Shown here: positions 27,922 to 38,622 of the stretch, piece by piece
How positions within the stretch are numbered: position 1 is the stretch's first letter
Layout: the number at the start of each line of letters is the position of its first letter
Assembly (NCBI GenBank): GCA_001839685.1
Contig: MLAK01000860.1
Span: 62,001 to 126,000, forward strand
DNA from: Tritrichomonas foetus
Taxonomy: Eukaryota > Parabasalia > Tritrichomonadida > Tritrichomonadidae
DNA length: 64,000 bases
Direction: 5' to 3'
Made by a program: the position numbers and the translations under genes
Notes under the pieces: generated by a model
Told to the model about the DNA's origin: nothing
Databases searched by the model: none
The model's input: only the letters and a program-made list of their open reading frames with translations

Positions 27922-29880
27922 TTACTCAGCATCTGCTGGTGGTTGGACAGATGGATATCTTGCAGAGACTGATTCCCATGTTTCTTCTTCGTTGATCATA
28001 TGCTTGACCTCCCTGATTGCATCCTTGATTGGGAGTCTGATTTGGTTTGTTGTATCTCTTTCTCTGAGTGTGACTGTGCCATCAGTGACAGTGTCACCAT
28101 CAAGTGTGATAGCGAATGGAATACCAATTTCATCAGTTCTTGCATATTTCCTTCCGATTGTGATTGATGAGTCGTCGCAGATGTGGACGATTCTGTGGCG
28201 GCGGAGCTCTTTGCGGACGTCGTTGTGGACGTTTTCTGGGACGAGTTTAGCGGAGATTCTGAGCAAAACGACGCTGTATGGTGCGATGAATGGCTTGAGG
28301 CGGAGGACGCGGCGTTGTCCATCGGGTCTGAGGTAGAAGGAGTGTTCGAGGAGGGCTGTGATGATACGACCAACACCGAAGGATGGCTCAATAACGGTTG
28401 GAATGAATGACCTTGTGTTTGTCTTTGTTTCAGTCTTAGCGACAGTAACCATTGTGTAGTCAAGTTTCTTTCCGGCGACTTCGATTGTTGTCAACTCGTT
28501 GAATTTGGCGCGGTCTGCTTCTGATAAAGCGTCGATTGCTGCCTTTTCTTTTCCTTTGGCTGGCTTTCCACCAAGTAGTGCTTCTGCTTCAGTGAATCGC
28601 TTGAGGACCTCTTCAGCTTCGGCTTCTGGGTATTCTTCGAGGGCGGTGTTGATTGCTTTGGCGTCGGCCTTGAAGAGTCTTCCAACAACTGACTTGATTG
28701 GCTGGATTTGAACTTTGACAGTAACGATGGGCTCTGGAAGGGTGACGTTTACAACAAATTGGGTGTTGTACTGCTCTCCTTTCTTGGCTGTGACTTGGCC
28801 GTGGCGTGTGAGATCGAATGCTTGGCGATCAGCAATGCCTGTGCATTCGAGCCAGCTTCTCATGGATTCAAGATAGATTTCTGCATCCCAGCAATCGCGC
28901 GCATAGTGGGCCTTTTCATTGTCGCGGTGCTGCCTGAACCTGAGGCGTTTTGGATCGATGCCAATGTGGACCATGAAGAGGTAAGTTCGGCCAACGAAAT
29001 ATGCAAGCGTCTTATGGCAGATCACCTTGTTGTTAACGGCCTCTTCGAGAGTCATTTCGACAGCTTCGGCACCATCAATTGCTTGTTGGGCGGATGAAAA
29101 GAGTGAAATTTTGAGGTCTTTGACCGTCTCAAATTTGGGGACATTATCGAGTTCCAAGGGATCGCAGAAATGCTCGATTTCGGCCATCATGAATTCACGG
29201 CAACGAACAAGTTGGTTTCTTGGTGCGATTTCGTTACGATAAGCGACGCCTTGCTGGGCGGCGGCAAATGGAAGCTTTCCGCGATTGAAGTCCAAGAGAC
29301 GCGGGAAATTGACGAAGATGCCCTGGGCTGTTTCTGGTCTGAGGAATCCTGGAATGGCGCGCTCTCCTGGGCCAATCATCGTATTGAACATGAGATTGAA
29401 TGGAACGGCTTTTGAAAGTGGGTTTCCGTTTGGTGACTTAATGCCCCACTTTTCAATGCAGGCGTCAAGTTGTTCGCCATTCATGTCTGAGACTAATTTG
29501 AGATCATGATGGAGCTTCTCTTTCTCTTCTTCGCTCTTGCTCTCGTCAATACGCTTTTGAAGAACAAGCTCAAGAAGTTGGTCGGCACGATAGAGCATCT
29601 TATCAACAGTATCAGATACCATGAAATCTGAGAATTTGGCTGTGTGACCTGACGATTCAAGTACTTTGTATGGTGTGAGCATTGAACACCTGACTTCAAC
29701 CATGTCCTCTTCGATGACAAAATGGTCACGCCACTTGTTTAAGAGATTGCGTTCAATGGCTGCACCAGATGGACCTAAATCATAGAGACCAGCTGTACCA
29801 CCATAAATTTCGAATGATGGGCAGAAGAAGAAACGTTGTAATTCAAGATTTTCGAGGGTCGCGCGAGTATCTTTCGCCAT
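27922..29880 (-). CDS. GARS: Glycyl-tRNA synthetase, eukaryote-type, 652 aa
   Basis: Charges tRNA-Gly with glycine. Class II signatures are present: motif 1 region near LGPSGAAIERNLLNKW, FRPETAQGIFVNF, motif 2 VAYRNEIAPRNQLVRCREF, motif 3 FGVGRIITALLEHSF, and an anticodon-binding domain from about residue 540 (APYSVVLLRISAK to IGIPFAITLDG). The protein lacks the WHEP extension of animals. It is the alpha2 type of eukaryotes and archaea, not the bacterial alpha2beta2 type. Codons are strongly C/G-ending, which also makes long meaningless frames on both strands here. The ATG at 29880 gives MAKDTRATLENLELQRFFFC. It is convergent with the gene at 25180. Confidence 0.96.
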   Translation of the reverse strand: MAKDTRATLENLELQRFFFCPSFEIYGGTAGLYDLGPSGAAIERNLLNKWRDHFVIEEDMVEVRCSMLTPYKVLESSGHTAKFSDFMVSDTVDKMLYRADQLLELVLQKRIDESKSEEEKEKLHHDLKLVSDMNGEQLDACIEKWGIKSPNGNPLSKAVPFNLMFNTMIGPGERAIPGFLRPETAQGIFVNFPRLLDFNRGKLPFAAAQQGVAYRNEIAPRNQLVRCREFMMAEIEHFCDPLELDNVPKFETVKDLKISLFSSAQQAIDGAEAVEMTLEEAVNNKVICHKTLAYFVGRTYLFMVHIGIDPKRLRFRQHRDNEKAHYARDCWDAEIYLESMRSWLECTGIADRQAFDLTRHGQVTAKKGEQYNTQFVVNVTLPEPIVTVKVQIQPIKSVVGRLFKADAKAINTALEEYPEAEAEEVLKRFTEAEALLGGKPAKGKEKAAIDALSEADRAKFNELTTIEVAGKKLDYTMVTVAKTETKTNTRSFIPTVIEPSFGVGRIITALLEHSFYLRPDGQRRVLRLKPFIAPYSVVLLRISAKLVPENVHNDVRKELRRHRIVHICDDSSITIGRKYARTDEIGIPFAITLDGDTVTDGTVTLRERDTTNQIRLPIKDAIREVKHMINEEETWESVSARYPSVQPPADAE

Positions 29881-31828
29881 TTGTCGAATTGTGAAATGTT
29901 ACTGAAATGTTTTATGAAAAAACCTTGTTCGGCCAATGTTCACTTTTTGTTATAAAATATCATAACCTTTTCAGTACAAATGACAACTTTTTGTCAACAT
30001 TTTCAAAATTATGAGAATTCAATTCGAGCAGCTAATTTTGAAAGTTTTCAGATTGATACGCTTTTTTTGATATTTAGGTGGAAATATTTGGAAATTTTTC
30101 GTAAAATGAGAGAAACCATATCAACTAATTGATAAAACTCTAGGTAATTTTCAAACAACATGATTGAATCGAGCTATTTCTTTAATTTATTTGAGCAGAG
30201 ATAATTCAAACAGATTGAATGTACATCATTGAAATATATGTCTGATATATGTCAGAATTGAATTGAGAGGATAATAGCGTCATAACGGCAGCATTTTACT
30301 TCTCTTTTCACCTTTATTATACCGTAATTTGTGATTTCTCAAATTTTGAATGCCCTTTGTATATTTCAGAACTAAAGAACTTTTTTCCATCAAATCTATT
30401 AAACTTTTTCTGTTTTAATTTGGATGTTTCGATGTTCATATAACATTTCTTCTCTCTCTTTTTCTCTTTCGATATTATCTCAGTTTAAATCATGCAAATG
30501 CCTCCCAAGAATTCCAAAGTGAGAAAAGATTTTCTTCTGTTTCCCCTGACAAATTTGGATCTAATTTTATTTTAAAATATTGAAATTAACTTGCTAATTA
30601 ATACTATTCTCTCTAAAATATCTTGAATATTAAATGATTCGGAGAAAAAATGATTTAAACATGAAACATATTTTCCTGATTGAATTTCATCATTTGTCTC
30701 TTTTACCATCTGATCATTTTCACATGCGTCCTATAAAATTATTCTATTTAGGTGTTTTTATATGACCTTTCAGAATTTGAAATTAATTATTTTCATTTAT
30801 TTTTTTATTAGACATCGTTTCAATCAATTATAGTGTAGATTTCTAATCGTTCTGTTCCAAAAGAACGATCAGAAACAAACTTTTAATGATTGATGAACAA
30901 CTCAAAAAGATTTTTTTTGATTCTTTGGACCACTTCGACCTGGCTAACTGAGTTTAAGGATATTTCATAGTCAATAAACATGAACTTATATATTTATATA
31001 GGATCTAATAATTTCTAATTGTTAAAGAAAAAGTGAAATCTCGTTATCCGGAAAAAGTGGAATATCGTTCTCTTCAATTTTTTTTATTTCTCCAGAATGT
31101 CTTTATTTGGATGGATCCTCTATCTTTGAGGCGAAAATCCAATAGAGCAAGTTTTCATAATATTAGGTAACATACAAACCTTTCTTGTACGGTGAAGCTC
31201 ATGATCATCTGTTGTTGGTTTGCTAATTTTTTTCAATAGAATTTATATTGGATATTTCTATCGTCCCATGAAAAAGTTACTGTTTTCCTCGATAATCTTT
31301 TTTTGAAAAAATAAGATTTCCTCGATAATGAAACAATTAACATGGGATATTTTTCTAAATTATATATTTTAAACTGTTTTTTCATTATAATTATTTATCA
31401 TTAGAGTGAAAATTGATGAATTAGTTCCTAAATTCGTTCGCCAAGAAAAATCCGTTTTTATATTTTTCAAATTTACCAAAGATATATTCAAAATATTTCC
31501 TCATGTTTTCCTCTAATATCTTTGTTGAAGCTATAATTTTCTCATATAATTTGGAGTAACAAGGATTTAAAGCTAAATAATAAATAATATCTCAATTAAT
31601 AAAGGAAATAATAATTTTTTAGAGAGATTTTCCCATTTGCTTTCGCTTTATATAAAATTACAAATCACACAAATTTCCAATAAATCGGCTTTAAGATTCT
31701 TTTTAAAAAGTTAATTCATTCATTGTAAAGTATGCAAAAAGTTGATAAACGAAAATAAAACTTATGAAAAAGTTTGATAAAGAAATAGGTTACTCCTTCA
31801 TATTTCTACTTTCTAAAAATTTCATTCA
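29881..31828. other. 2-kb gene-free region
   Basis: The longest gene-free stretch between conventional genes. No open frame looks coding. It contains AACTTTTTG at 29985-29993 (promoter side of glycyl-tRNA synthetase), a perfect 8-bp hairpin ATCGTTCT/AGAACGAT at 30846-30853 and 30862-30869, an imperfect 24-base direct repeat at 31027-31074, and several GAAAAAGTT-type motifs near 31704-31774 before the PP2A gene. Confidence 0.6.
31027..31074. repeat. Imperfect 24-base direct repeat pair
   Basis: GAAAAAGTGAAATCTCGTTA (31027 on) is followed at 31051 by GAAAAAGTGGAATATCGTTC, two adjacent copies with a few changes. It lies in the middle of the gene-free stretch. Confidence 0.6.
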
Positions 31829-33400
31829 ATGCCACCACGTCTTACCACGTCGACTCGAAAAACAGTTAACGCCAAAGGTGGAGGTGCCGGAGGAAAGGGC
31901 GGCGGAGGAGGAAAGGGAGCTCCTAAAGGGGGCGCCGCTGGAGGAAATGCAAACCCTAATCAAATTCTCAAGAATCGCTCTATTATGAGTACACCTCGTT
32001 CAGATATGCTCCAGGAAATCGGTCTCCAAAGGTCTATTCCATCCGCTTATTCAACGAACGATTATGGTCAGATCGAAGAATTGCCGCCGATGAGCTCAGT
32101 CGCCGAAGATAAATTCAACGATTTAATGAGACAAAAATTACAGCAATGCAGAATTATTTGTAACTTTGCAGATCCGATGGCTGACCTCAAAAGCAAATCA
32201 ATTAAAACAGGCTACCTTCACGAAATTTTAGATCACATTTCCCAACCGCGCTACTTCAAATTGTTTGAGCCAGAAACATTCAAAGTTCTCTTCGCCATGA
32301 TCAAATCAAATATCATTCGTGCAATTCCACCAATTCCTGCTTTAGCGAAAGTTCCTATGATCGGTGACGATATCAACGATACAATCTACGAATCTGCCTG
32401 GCCGCATCTCGAAATAGTCTATCAGATTTTCCAGAGATTTCTGGAATCTTCACTGATGGATCCAGGCCAATTCGTTCAATACATCGACCCATCCTTTATT
32501 CATCAGTTTTTGATGCTCTTTAATGCATCCGATCAACGTGAAAGAGATTCATTAAAAATGGTCCTTCATAGGCTCTACCTAAAGTTTGTGCAACAGAGAC
32601 CGTTAATTCGTCAAGCTATTCAGCACATTTTCTACACATATATTTATGAAACTCGTTATTTTTGTGGTATTAACGAGTTATTAGAAATTATGATTTCTAT
32701 CATTAATGGTTATGCTGTTCCACTTAAACAGGAGCACAAAGACTTTTTAATTAAGATTCTTTTACCACTTCACACTTCTTATTATCTTCACATATTTCAC
32801 TCGAATCTTTTCTATTGTGTTATGCAATATATACAAAAAGATAATTCCCTTATTCCAGTTATAGTTAAAGAACTGCTCAAACTTTGGCCTGTTTGGTGCT
32901 CATTGAAAGAGCTAATTTTCATTACACAAATTGGAAAAATTTTGGATAGTATTTCCGAAGAACAGTTTGTGGAATTAATGGAGCCACTTTTCCATAAAAT
33001 TGGTCAGTGTATCACAGCAAATAACTTCCAAGTGAGTGAATCTGGAATGCTTCTTTGGAAGAACGACAGATTTGTTCAACTCACAACTGCTCACGCTGAT
33101 AAACTCTTCCCGATTATTTGCCCATACCTATACAAAACTGGAACAAACCACTGGAATACAGCCATTAAAAACCTTGCTGTATCAGTCATCAGAATTTGTA
33201 TGGAAACAAGCCCCGCAGTTTTCGAGGCATTCAGTAAAACAATGAAAGCGCAGGAACAGAGCGAGCTACAAAAGCTTATAGAAGAGAAAAACGTCTGGAC
33301 CATGGTGATGGGAGCTGCAAAGGCGCAGGACCCAGAACTTTCCTTCAACGAGAGATCAGGGTCACTCAACTCAGTGTTTCCACCAACGCCAGGAAAGTGA
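31829..33400 (+). CDS. PPP2R5: PP2A regulatory subunit B56 (B'), 523 aa
   Basis: HEAT-like regulatory subunit that targets the PP2A phosphatase core. The first 50 residues are basic and Gly-rich (KGGGAGGKGGGGGKG). The B56 core runs from about 85 to 480, with family sequence in order: SIKTGYLHEILDHI, AWPHLEIVYQIFQRFLES, DQRERDSLKMVLHRLY, IFYTYIYETRYFCGINELLEI, KDFLIKILLPLHTS, LLKLWPVWCSLKELIFITQIGKIL and IGQCITANNFQVSE. Length is that of other B56 proteins. The start ATG follows TTCATTCA, an initiator-like sequence. The Gly-rich head is encoded by a local GC-rich patch. Confidence 0.95.
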   Translation: MPPRLTTSTRKTVNAKGGGAGGKGGGGGKGAPKGGAAGGNANPNQILKNRSIMSTPRSDMLQEIGLQRSIPSAYSTNDYGQIEELPPMSSVAEDKFNDLMRQKLQQCRIICNFADPMADLKSKSIKTGYLHEILDHISQPRYFKLFEPETFKVLFAMIKSNIIRAIPPIPALAKVPMIGDDINDTIYESAWPHLEIVYQIFQRFLESSLMDPGQFVQYIDPSFIHQFLMLFNASDQRERDSLKMVLHRLYLKFVQQRPLIRQAIQHIFYTYIYETRYFCGINELLEIMISIINGYAVPLKQEHKDFLIKILLPLHTSYYLHIFHSNLFYCVMQYIQKDNSLIPVIVKELLKLWPVWCSLKELIFITQIGKILDSISEEQFVELMEPLFHKIGQCITANNFQVSESGMLLWKNDRFVQLTTAHADKLFPIICPYLYKTGTNHWNTAIKNLAVSVIRICMETSPAVFEAFSKTMKAQEQSELQKLIEEKNVWTMVMGAAKAQDPELSFNERSGSLNSVFPPTPGK

Positions 33401-33896
33401 TTCGCCTTTTCAGTAGTCGACCTGCCACGACATATGTTCTAAAGTAAAGAAAAATGTTTATTTGCTTTTTTATTTATTTATTATATATTTGTAAAAATTG
33501 GAGAACACTAACAGTGATATCTAATTCTTGATTTATAGAAATCAAAAACAGAATGTTTGGAAACATGATTAAGAAACATTCAGAAAAGTTGATATGTGAC
33601 ATGAAAATATCAATGAATATGTTTTGGCCAAAATTTGACCTTTCATACAATTTATTTCATCTTATATATTTAGAATAAAATTAGTTTCAAGGTGTAGGTG
33701 ATCCAGATGTGTATGAAGGACGAAAATAACGTAATATGATTCAATAGTAAGTTAATTTTTCCTTGATTTTGCTTAGATACTGTCGAATTTTCATATTGGA
33801 AAATTAAAGTTTGTTTGACTCTTTAATTAGTGATTATAAGATTATTTCTGATGAAAACTTTATATTTTGTGATTTCATCTTTTTAATCTGACAATA
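33401..33896. other. Left flank of the transposon
   Basis: AT-rich intergenic sequence from the PP2A stop to the transposon target TA at 33895-33896. No gene seen. Confidence 0.5.
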
Positions 33897-33923
33897 CCCC
33901 AAAATCGCAAACTTTTCCCCTTT
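33897..33923. repeat. Left terminal inverted repeat, 27 bp
   Basis: Pairs with 37766-37792 in inverted orientation with two mismatches; preceded by target TA. Confidence 0.75.
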
Positions 33924-33954
33924 CTGTTTTACAAGATATGGTTATAATTCGACG

Positions 33955-33978
33955 AAAATCTGACAATTGTCAGATTTT
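33955..33978. repeat. Perfect 24-bp palindrome
   Basis: AAAATCTGACAA is followed immediately by its exact reverse complement. It sits between the left terminal repeat and the transposase start and may bind transposase or a repressor. Confidence 0.85.
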
Positions 33979-34098
33979 TATTGATAGTTTTTTTCAATAT
34001 TAAAATAACTTTTTGATTAAATTAATGTACGGTTAGAATGGATCATTTCACTTTTTATATTCTCACATATGTATATTTAATTTCTAATTTCAGACTTA

Positions 34099-35421
34099 AT
34101 GGGGAAGAAAAGAAAGTATTCCAAAAGAAAACAAATACTACTTCCGTTGACGAATATTCGAAAAGTGCCCAAGTTTCCGAAACTGGTCAAAAACCATCAT
34201 GTGTGGATGAATGATTCCATCAATGAAGTAGCTCCCATATGGGAATACTTGAAAATGAAGGAATTACCATATGGGGCGCTTAAACAAGTTTCACATGATA
34301 CGAATATAAAATATCAAACGCTTAAAAAATGGCGACAAAAATTTAAAAAAGACCCTAACTACACTCCATATGAAGCACTAGGGGTAACAACGCTCCCAAA
34401 TGAAACAGAAGATCAACTATTCAATTTAGTATCTGATAAACTTAATAACGGAACTCCATTCACCTTGAACGAACTTCAAGACACAGCAATTCATTTGTAT
34501 CAACAATTATCCATGGAACAAGTTGGTAGAGATCGTTTCTCGGCCACAAATTCTTGGGCTTACAGATTCCTTGACAAATACGGCCTATCGGTGAGATCAT
34601 CAAAACCCAGTAAAAAGGGAGAAGTGGATCCAAAGTTTATTGACATCTTTATAGAAAAATTAACACATGCAGCTCAAGATTATCATCCTGAAAGAATCTT
34701 CAATATGGATGAAACTTTTGTCCATGTGTGTTGCCCACCTTCCAAAGTAATTGGCAGGAAAGGAGCTGAAAACGTTCCATCTTTTATTAATGAAGATGAA
34801 AAAAGTGGTTTTACATGTTTAACAACAATTAGCTTTGGGGGAACTATACTTGAACCAATATTTCTCACGAAAGGTAATCAAGAAAACTCCGAAATGCAAT
34901 TCGGAGAAGCCTGGAATTATGAAAATGATATCAAAATAATGAAAAGTGAAACAGGTTGGGCAACCAGTGAAGTGATGTGTCAATACATTAAATGGTTATC
35001 AGAACAAGTTAATAATGAGCCTTGCTGTTTAGTCTTAGATGTATACAGCACGCATAAAGATGCAATTGTCAGAGAACTTGCACAGAGTTTGCAAATAGAT
35101 CTCATTTTTGTCCCCGCCAATGGTACTGGTTCCTTTCAGCCATTAGATAGAAAGATCTTTGGAATTATTAAGGCTAAAATGAAAAAAGCGTGGGATATTT
35201 CACGGAGAAAAGCAATTGAAGGGAATTCAGTTTGGAATAAAGCTTTAGCTGCACGAACATTCAAAGAAATACTTAATAAAGTAAGCAGTCATGCATATAA
35301 ATCAGCATGGAACATTCCTGGTTTCCCCATGATAAGTAAATGTGAAAATAAGATTTCTAGCACAGATGATACGGATGATACAGATTATAATTTTGAAGAT
35401 GAGTTTTTAGAGTATTTTTAA
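34099..35421 (+). CDS. CENP-B/DDE_1 (pogo-like) transposase, 440 aa
   Basis: Cut-and-paste transposase. The N-terminus has a helix-turn-helix (residues 45-85, ALKQVSHDTNIKYQTLKKW) and a CENP-B-type second DNA-binding domain (120-168, ending FLDKYGLSVRSS). The DDE_1 catalytic domain has Asp204 (FNMDETFV), Asp314 (LVLDVYSTH) and Asp350 (FQPLDRKIFG), a DD35D arrangement with all three acids present, so it is predicted intact. The C-terminus is acidic (DDTDDTDYNFEDEF). The frame has no breaks. The gene occupies the left third of the 3.9-kb element and no second partner is needed. ATG at 34099 starts a basic MGKKRKYSKRK head. Confidence 0.9.
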   Translation: MGKKRKYSKRKQILLPLTNIRKVPKFPKLVKNHHVWMNDSINEVAPIWEYLKMKELPYGALKQVSHDTNIKYQTLKKWRQKFKKDPNYTPYEALGVTTLPNETEDQLFNLVSDKLNNGTPFTLNELQDTAIHLYQQLSMEQVGRDRFSATNSWAYRFLDKYGLSVRSSKPSKKGEVDPKFIDIFIEKLTHAAQDYHPERIFNMDETFVHVCCPPSKVIGRKGAENVPSFINEDEKSGFTCLTTISFGGTILEPIFLTKGNQENSEMQFGEAWNYENDIKIMKSETGWATSEVMCQYIKWLSEQVNNEPCCLVLDVYSTHKDAIVRELAQSLQIDLIFVPANGTGSFQPLDRKIFGIIKAKMKKAWDISRRKAIEGNSVWNKALAARTFKEILNKVSSHAYKSAWNIPGFPMISKCENKISSTDDTDDTDYNFEDEFLEYF

Positions 35422-35637
35422 TCATCATCAACAAGTGTATTTACTATTTCGAACTCATATTCAGCTAGAACAACTCATGATATTGGTAAGAGAAGGTGTA
35501 CATTCCGTGAATTTTGCGAAATCAATTCATTTTGAAATAAAAAGTAGGAAATGAATCAGCTCAAACAGTTTTTTGTGGATCATTTAATGTAAATTCATGA
35601 AATTATGAATTTTTACCTTTAGATGAAAAAAATGTTT

Positions 35638-36048
35638 TCATTTCCAACTTCTGTGAAAACAATAACAAGAATATATTTCTTTTGGAGCTTTTCCACTTTT
35701 AACTGCAAAATCACAAGCTATTTTTTTGATGGCAGAAATAATGTGACAGAAAAGGTCGGTAATAACAAAAGGATATGCTTCAATCAACAATGTAAACGAT
35801 TCTTCACTTACTTTAATAGAGTGAATGGTAAATTTTCTGGTCTTGAGGCAATCACGAATGGCATGAAGAGTAATTTGAATAAAAATGCTTTCACATCTGT
35901 GAAATAGTAGAACTTAGAACAGGAGCAAAGAAGCAGATTCACCATTAGTTTCACGAATCACTATATCACTTGGTAAGATTTCATATAAAAGTTTTGAACT
36001 TTGAACTTTAGTTTTCTTTTCCCCCTCCTTCTTTTTTTCTGCGTCTTC
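35638..36048 (-). pseudogene. Decayed open frame, opposite strand to transposase
   Basis: Read on the minus strand there are 44 sense codons (36048-35917) starting after a stop, ending in SASLLLF, then one in-frame TAA at 35914-35916, then 91 more codons to a TGA at 35638. The two parts read as one protein of normal composition (SKLLYEILPSDIVIRETNGE, then HAIRDCLKTRKFTIHSIKVS, ISAIKKIACDFAV). There is no start codon for the whole stretch. It looks like an inactivated gene fragment; family not recognised. Chance is possible in AT-rich DNA, but the composition argues for ancestry as a gene. Confidence 0.35.
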
Positions 36049-37765
36049 TTATTCATTAATTAAATTCGATTTTACCTTTATAACCAGAACAAGAAAAATC
36101 ATTTTTCATCTCTTTCAAGTCTTAATAAAATCACAGCGTATGGAAAATTTCTAAATATTATCATTATTGAGAGAGACATCATCTATATTTATATAAGTCT
36201 ATTTATAAATATGTATAGCTTAAGTTGTAAACATCATTTTTGTTGTATNCCTACTTTCATATCTTCGTACTTTTAGCATGTTAATAATTGTACATGCCAA
36301 ATTTATTCGAAGTTGTGTTCATGATTTTGCAAGCAAACAATTTCATGTTCAAAGGGAAAAAAACGAGATTTTCATTGTTTGCAAAGTCGTTTCACTATGA
36401 TAATTCTGGTTCTTACAGAACTAATATGCCAAAAAATGATCCTCGCGAGGATTTTATTGTTGAACCAATGAATGCTTTATTTTATCTTGTGAAACAAATA
36501 TAAATCTCCAAGTTATATCGATATTTGTACGAATTTTTACATGATTTTTTAGTTGATGATGATTAGGTGCAAGAGTAGAAGTAAAAAGAATTGTATAAAG
36601 AAACATTGATGCAGTATGATCACGTTCAACATTAAAATTAGGTGCATGCGAGGCTGGAGAAAAACACACCACCCAAAAAAAGTGGAAAAGGTATTTCTCT
36701 AATTTGATACTATTAGTGAACGATTTGTTAATCGATATTTGTCCAATAACGATTAAAAATTATACTGCAACAAAATAGGTAAATAAAGAAACCATTAATT
36801 AATAAACGAAATAACATTTCACGACTTGATAATAACTAAAAGGAAAAATAACGATAATTTATTGATGATTTTCATTCAATATATTGATTGTAAGATTGTA
36901 TTACATCACCAGATAATATATTATATTTGACTTCTTAGAAAATTAAATGATAATATCTAAAATTAAAGAAAAGCAAAATAATATCGACTTTTTCGATGTA
37001 ATTTTGAGCAAATTTACCTCACCAACTTGGATGGATTAAAAGTGAAAATTCAGTAGTCAATAAAATTATCAATGAAGAAATAACAACAAGTTTTCTGACT
37101 TAAAAACGTATATCAGCATATAATTCACGCGTTGCTATTAAGAAATATAAGGATAAAACACAAAAACAAGAAAAAATGAAAACCGCTATTTTGATGATTT
37201 GTGGCTATTTTTTTATTTTCGGCTCTAACTGAAATATAGAATTATATTTGACGCGATAATTTCTATTTCCAGAAATAACTTTTGAATTTCCTTTGAATAA
37301 AAATTATTGAGAAATGTAAATGATTCCATTTTTGGCGCGAATTTTTTTATTTTTGCAACATATAGAACACATCTCATTTAGATTAATTTCACTTGAGGTA
37401 CTTGGTAAATTTTGTTTGAAGGTCGTTTTTTTAGACGATTAATGTCAGATAAAGTGTCCCAAAAAATCTAATTTTCGTTGAATTACCGATTATATGTTTT
37501 TGTACGTGTTTAAAAATATGTGCCCCAAAATACGAAACAAGAAAACATCTGTGTATAATGATGAAAGGATTTCAATTTTTTTTGCGATCGATGTTTTTAG
37601 TGGAAAAGAGCTATTTTGCTGTGCATGCAAAGGCGAATAATCGTGTAAAAGGTATCGAATAGAAAATCATTTCTCGGCGAGTTATGATCATTTTCTGATA
37701 TTTTTCGGTAAATAACGTATTTTATTCAATATGTTATCGTACGTTTTTTGGCAAAATGGTCGTCA

Positions 37766-37792
37766 AAAGGGGAAAAGTATACGATTTTGGGG
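37766..37792. repeat. Right terminal inverted repeat, 27 bp
   Basis: Inverted partner of 33897-33923; followed by target TA at 37793-37794. Confidence 0.75.
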
Positions 37793-38622
37793 TAGAAATA
37801 ATCCATTTAGGGTAAAAGTTTTTTCCCGAAAAATTGGATATTTAAGGCAAACACTAATATTAACAACAGAAAATCCTGCTTTTATGAAGAAATTTCATCA
37901 AATTTGTTTCTTCAAATTGTCGCACCGACATTTCTTTTGCAAATTGTTGAAACAGGCTATGAAAAATATGTTTTATCTATTTTGCAGACCCATAGCTAAA
38001 TAATTATGTTACATCAAAAGATTCGCATCGTATTTCCCCAATTTTTTTTGTTCTTCTTAATATAGAATGCCAAACATAATACATATAATCTGTTGTACCT
38101 TGTTAAAATGTGCATTGATTCTTTAATATTCGGAAAACTATGATTTTTGATATGATAGTTTTTTTTGAAAGTAGATATTTCAATGGAAAATGATCGTCTA
38201 CTCTCCAAAAAATGTTTATGACAGGTGATGGAATCTCAATTCTTCTTCCGAAGAGCTTTTGTCAGATGAATTACTGTGTCTCATAAAATAATAGAGGAAT
38301 GAATTAAGAGAAAATAATTATCATATCACATCATGAAGTGGAAATTCATCGTTGTTTAATAGAAAACTTGCATCTGTATGAATGATTATCACAAAAAAAA
38401 TCAAATGATTTTTAAAGTTTACCGACAATTGAAAGAAATTTGCAAAATGATCTTTGTTTTCTGTGTAAGCACCCAGATACTTATTCAAAAATTCAATAAA
38501 GAGATTTTGTAAGTTTGAATTATCGAAAAGTCACTTAATGTGAAAATCTTTCATCGTTTTTGATAGAAGCACTCTGAAAAATTGAATGTGCCATGTCACC
38601 TCATTTTATTCAGTTTTAATAA
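37793..38622. other. Right flank of the transposon, upstream of BCAT
   Basis: 830 bases, AT-rich, no gene seen. The last 40 bases before the ATG carry TCATTTTATTCAG, an initiator-like sequence. Confidence 0.45.

Larger units (their letters stand above)
33897..37792 (+). mobile_element. 3.9-kb pogo/Tigger-like DNA transposon
   Basis: Left end CCCCAAAATCGCAAACTTTT (33897 on) and right end, read inward from 37792, CCCCAAAATCGTATACTTTT match at 25 of 27 positions. Both ends are flanked by TA (33895-33896, 37793-37794), the target duplication of Tc1/mariner/pogo elements. The element holds one intact transposase (34099-35421). The remaining 2.3 kb is unusual for a simple element of this type and contains a decayed reading frame on the opposite strand. 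One unresolved base (N) is at 36249. Alternatively the right end belongs to a nested or neighbouring copy. Confidence 0.7.
35422..37792. other. Non-transposase part of the 3.9-kb element
   Basis: No intact gene. It contains the decayed minus-strand frame at 35638-36048, short frames with no coding look (for example 36294-36503 plus), and the right terminal repeat. It is AT-rich with several runs of T and A. Confidence 0.45.

Noticed and set aside
27922..29880. Several long open frames on both strands over the GlyRS gene
   Set aside because: They arise from GC-rich third codon positions of the synthetase and have no family motif.
37731..38003. 90-codon frame crossing the right transposon end
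   Set aside because: It runs through the terminal repeat into the flank, with no coding-like composition.
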